A stretch of DNA of 7,004 bases, from assembly GCA_013694635.1 (NCBI GenBank), contig JACDCA010000428.1, forward strand, positions 1-7,004. Direction: 5' to 3'. Within the stretch, counting starts at the first letter, position 1; each line of letters begins with the position of its first letter. Of this stretch, positions 5,364 to 7,004 are shown in pieces. The stretch comes from Acidobacteriota bacterium. Lineage in GTDB: Bacteria; Acidobacteriota; Vicinamibacteria; Vicinamibacterales; 2-12-FULL-66-21. The notes under the pieces were generated by a model. The model had not been told where the DNA came from. It saw only the letters and a list, made by a program, of their open reading frames with translations, and did no database searches. The position numbers and the translations under genes were made by a program.

Positions 5364-6256
5364 GCGGGTGCCCCCGTGATGTCGGCCAGCGCCGGCACCG
5401 CCCCGATCGCCCCACGCTGCATGCAGCTTTTCGCCGCCGCGGTGTTCGCGAAGCGCAACAACTCTCTGGTCGTCCAGTGCTGGAGCAGTCCGTAAATCGC
5501 GGCGGCGCGGAACACGTCCCCTGCGCCGGTCTTGTCGATCGCGTTCACCTGCGGCGCCTCAACGTGGTGAAACTGGCCGCCGTCGAGCGCCGCCGACCCG
5601 TGCTCGCCGAGCGTGACGATGAGCAGCCCATCGTGCCGCAGGCGCAGGGCACGCAGCGCGGCCTCCACGTCCGTCTCTCCCGTCAATTGCGAGGGAACAT
5701 GCTCGGCGAAAATCGGCACGCTCACCGCGTCCATGAGCTCCGCCGTGCGCGCGGTCATTGAATCGATGTCGCTCGTGACCATCACCCCCTTCCTCCGCGC
5801 AAGACGAGCAGCGGCGATCGATGCGTCTTCGTCCACCCCGTCCACGTGTAGCACGCGGGCGCCATCGAAGAGGTCATCCGGGATGTCCGCCGGCAGGACG
5901 CGAAGCCGTGGATCGCGGTCCCACAGCACGCACCGGTCGCCGGAGCGCTTGTCGACGAGGATCACGGCATACCGTGTCGACGCTTCGCGCACGATCGCGC
6001 GCGACACGGCCACCCCTTCCGCGCGCAGTTCGGTCAAGACGCGTTGCGCGTTGTCATCGGTCCCGACCGGGCCCACATAGGACGCGCGAAGCCCGAGCGC
6101 GGAGCAGGCCGCCATCGCGGTCGCGACCTGGCCCCCGCATGCGGAAAAGTACGAGCTGACCCGCACCTTCGACACCTTCGCGTCAGGCAGAGCCGGCACG
6201 ACGTAGACGTAGTCAATGGAGCATTCACCGAAACCGACGACGTCGATCGATGCCAT
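5360..6256 (-). CDS. PfkB/ribokinase-family carbohydrate kinase
   Basis: From the ATG at 6256 the protein has 298 residues, normal for PfkB kinases, which phosphorylate sugars, nucleosides or related alcohols with ATP in the cytoplasm. Seen are the N-terminal VVGFGECSIDYVYVVPALP, the first signature around CGGQVATAMAACSALG (40-55), YVGPVGTDDNAQRVLTEL (60-77) and the second signature DKTGAGDVFRAA (241-252), with D247 as the catalytic base and TGAGD as the anion hole. FANTAAAKSCMQRGAIGAVP near the end is the nucleotide-side region. The second signature has K242 where DTTGAGD is common. The substrate is not readable. An upstream in-frame ATG at 6337 would add 27 residues; I prefer 6256 because AAGAAAGG lies 6 nt ahead of it and the protein then begins at the family's first strand. 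It leads the operon and overlaps the M20 gene by 4 bases. Confidence 0.9.
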   Translation of the reverse strand: MASIDVVGFGECSIDYVYVVPALPDAKVSKVRVSSYFSACGGQVATAMAACSALGLRASYVGPVGTDDNAQRVLTELRAEGVAVSRAIVREASTRYAVILVDKRSGDRCVLWDRDPRLRVLPADIPDDLFDGARVLHVDGVDEDASIAAARLARRKGVMVTSDIDSMTARTAELMDAVSVPIFAEHVPSQLTGETDVEAALRALRLRHDGLLIVTLGEHGSAALDGGQFHHVEAPQVNAIDKTGAGDVFRAAAIYGLLQHWTTRELLRFANTAAAKSCMQRGAIGAVPALADITGAPA

Positions 6257-6262
6257 GACGTG

Positions 6263-6270
6263 CCTTTCTT
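6263..6270 (-). promoter_or_regulatory. Ribosome binding site of the PfkB kinase gene
   Basis: Minus-strand AAGAAAGG is followed by CACGTC and the ATG at 6256, a 6-nt spacing. This favours 6256 over the in-frame ATG at 6337, which has no purine-rich site in front. Confidence 0.6.
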
Positions 6271-6348
6271 CGTCGCTTTCACTCGTTTGAGCTCCGGCGA
6301 CCGCGCGATGAATCCTCGCCGCTTCTGTGATACCCATGACTTACGGAA

Positions 6349-6369
6349 CCGCATTCCGCATCCCGCATT
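6349..6369. repeat. Short heptanucleotide tandem array, three units (CCGCATY)
   Basis: Plus strand reads CCGCATT, CCGCATC, CCGCATT in exact tandem, followed by the diverged TCGCGGA. It lies in the 168-base gap between the divergent kinase and M16 genes, probably within the 5' region of the kinase operon. The 7-base period matches the array at 3973-4021 but the sequence is different. Confidence 0.7.
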
Positions 6370-6412
6370 TCGCGGACGTCCGAGAGTCTAACCGGGACAG
6401 CCTGCCCTGCGA

Positions 6413-6418
6413 TAGAGT
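6413..6418 (+). promoter_or_regulatory. Putative -10 box TAGAGT of the M16 peptidase gene, leaderless arrangement
   Basis: TAGAGT fits TAnnnT and ends 6 nt before the ATG at 6425, so a transcript would begin at about the start codon. The spacer GACGGG is purine-rich but too close to the ATG for a normal Shine-Dalgarno. No clear -35 is seen. The arrangement matches those at 829-834 and 864-869. Confidence 0.45.
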
Positions 6419-6424
6419 GACGGG

Positions 6425-7004
6425 ATGCCGACACCGATCTTCCGCCGGGCTGTGCTGACGGCCGCCCTGGGGGCGTTGGTCACGCCTTCCATCCCGTCGC
6501 GCGCGCAGGCGCCGGCGGCGCAACAGCCGGCCTTTGCGCCGTCCGATCCGCTGCCATTCGACAAGGCGGTTACCCGCGGCACACTGCCGAACGGCCTGAC
6601 CTACTACATCCGCAGGAACTCGCGTCCGGAGAAGCGCGTGATGCTGCAACTGGCCGTGAACGCCGGTTCAATCGATGAAAGCGACGAGCAGCAGGGGCTC
6701 GCGCACTTTCTCGAGCACATGGCGTTCAACGGCAGCCGGAACTTCAAGCCAGGCGAGTTGATTGCCACGCTCGAATCGACAGGGGCGCGGATGGGGCCGC
6801 ACGTCAACGCCTATACGTCGTTCGACGAAACCGTGTACATGTTCCAGGTTCCGACCGACAAGCCGGGGATCGTCGACAAGGGGCTGCAGGCGCTGGCGGA
6901 CGTCGGAGGGGCGCTCACGCTCGATCCGAAAGAGATCGACAAGGAGCGCGGCGTCGTCATCGAGGAGTGGCGCGGCGGTCTTGGCGCTGCGGCGCGGATC
7001 CGGG
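6425..7004 (+). CDS. Secreted M16 (insulinase/pitrilysin) family zinc peptidase, PqqL-like (partial, N-terminal part)
   Basis: The frame from ATG 6425 is open to the right edge (193 residues), so most of the protein is missing; full-length relatives are usually about 900 residues or more. An export signal is likely: residues 5-28 have arginines, a hydrophobic run and SRAQA as a probable cleavage region. The catalytic half-domain follows: GTLPNGLTYYIRRNSRPEKR (52-71), then GLAHFLEHMAFNG (91-103) with the inverted zinc motif HxxEH at H94, E97 and H98. The third zinc ligand is E174 in DKERGVVIEEW, 75 residues between it and H98, as the family requires. NAYTSFDETVYMFQVPTD (128-145) is strongly M16/PqqL-like. 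The stretch before it reads MGPHVNAY where FGADLNAY-like sequence is commoner. Such enzymes degrade peptides in the periplasm. The gene is divergent from the kinase operon and has a -10-like box 6 nt before its ATG. Confidence 0.93.
   Translation, partial: MPTPIFRRAVLTAALGALVTPSIPSRAQAPAAQQPAFAPSDPLPFDKAVTRGTLPNGLTYYIRRNSRPEKRVMLQLAVNAGSIDESDEQQGLAHFLEHMAFNGSRNFKPGELIATLESTGARMGPHVNAYTSFDETVYMFQVPTDKPGIVDKGLQALADVGGALTLDPKEIDKERGVVIEEWRGGLGAAARIR

Noticed and set aside
1488..6256. Pseudouridine salvage link between TruA and the PfkB kinase (a PsuK role)
   Set aside because: No psuG-like glycosidase is present, truA is separated by other genes and a palindrome, and truA acts on tRNA; the proximity is not evidence.
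6257..6337. Longer kinase starting at ATG 6337
   Set aside because: The extra 27 residues are not part of the kinase fold, and the ATG at 6256 has the better ribosome site.

Overview
The window is high-GC bacterial DNA, densely packed with genes on both strands. The protein styles (a secreted M16 peptidase with a PqqL-like N-terminus, a TPR/HExxH peptidase, a Tat-exported M20 amidohydrolase) and the short degenerate intergenic repeats resemble soil Acidobacteriota such as Vicinamibacteria. That placement is an impression from the sequence, not a test.

Layout. (1) Bases 1-821, minus: the N-terminal part of a secreted TPR protein with an HEFTH zinc-peptidase motif; it runs off the left edge. 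(2) Bases 878-1483, plus, divergent from it: an exported peroxiredoxin whose frame is interrupted by one UGA exactly at the peroxidatic cysteine. The frame continues with conserved peroxiredoxin sequence, and a stem-loop shaped like a bacterial SECIS starts 13 nt after the UGA. I read it as a selenoprotein of 201 residues that an ordinary gene caller would split into two fragments or call a pseudogene. (3) Bases 1488-2282, minus, convergent with it: truA, the tRNA pseudouridine synthase. A hairpin plus T-run inside the 3' part of truA could terminate the peroxiredoxin transcript. (4) Bases 2294-2378: a large imperfect palindrome of the 'CACAGAG' kind. (5) Bases 2392-6256, minus: an apparent four-gene operon, transcribed in the order PfkB-type kinase, Tat-exported M20 amidohydrolase/carbamoylase, SAM methyltransferase, ornithine cyclodeaminase/mu-crystallin-type protein. 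Junctions are a 4-base GTGA overlap (kinase/M20), a 65-base gap holding a heptanucleotide array (M20/methyltransferase) and direct abutment (methyltransferase/cyclodeaminase). (6) Bases 6425-7004, plus, divergent from the operon: the start of an M16 zinc peptidase, cut by the right edge.

The operon suggests handling of a nitrogen-containing small molecule (a carbamoyl or ureido compound hydrolysed outside the cytoplasm, plus an imine/amino-acid oxidoreductase or cyclodeaminase, a sugar-type kinase and a methyltransferase), but no substrate can be named. The genes at both ends and the peroxiredoxin make exported proteins.

Two features recur. Three gene starts (821 minus, 878 plus, 6425 plus) have a TAnnnT/GATAAT-type -10 box only 6-8 nt before the ATG and no Shine-Dalgarno, which suggests leaderless mRNAs. 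Two intergenic spots carry arrays of 7-base units with different consensus sequences. The main discovery candidate is the Sec-peroxiredoxin with its SECIS-like hairpin.
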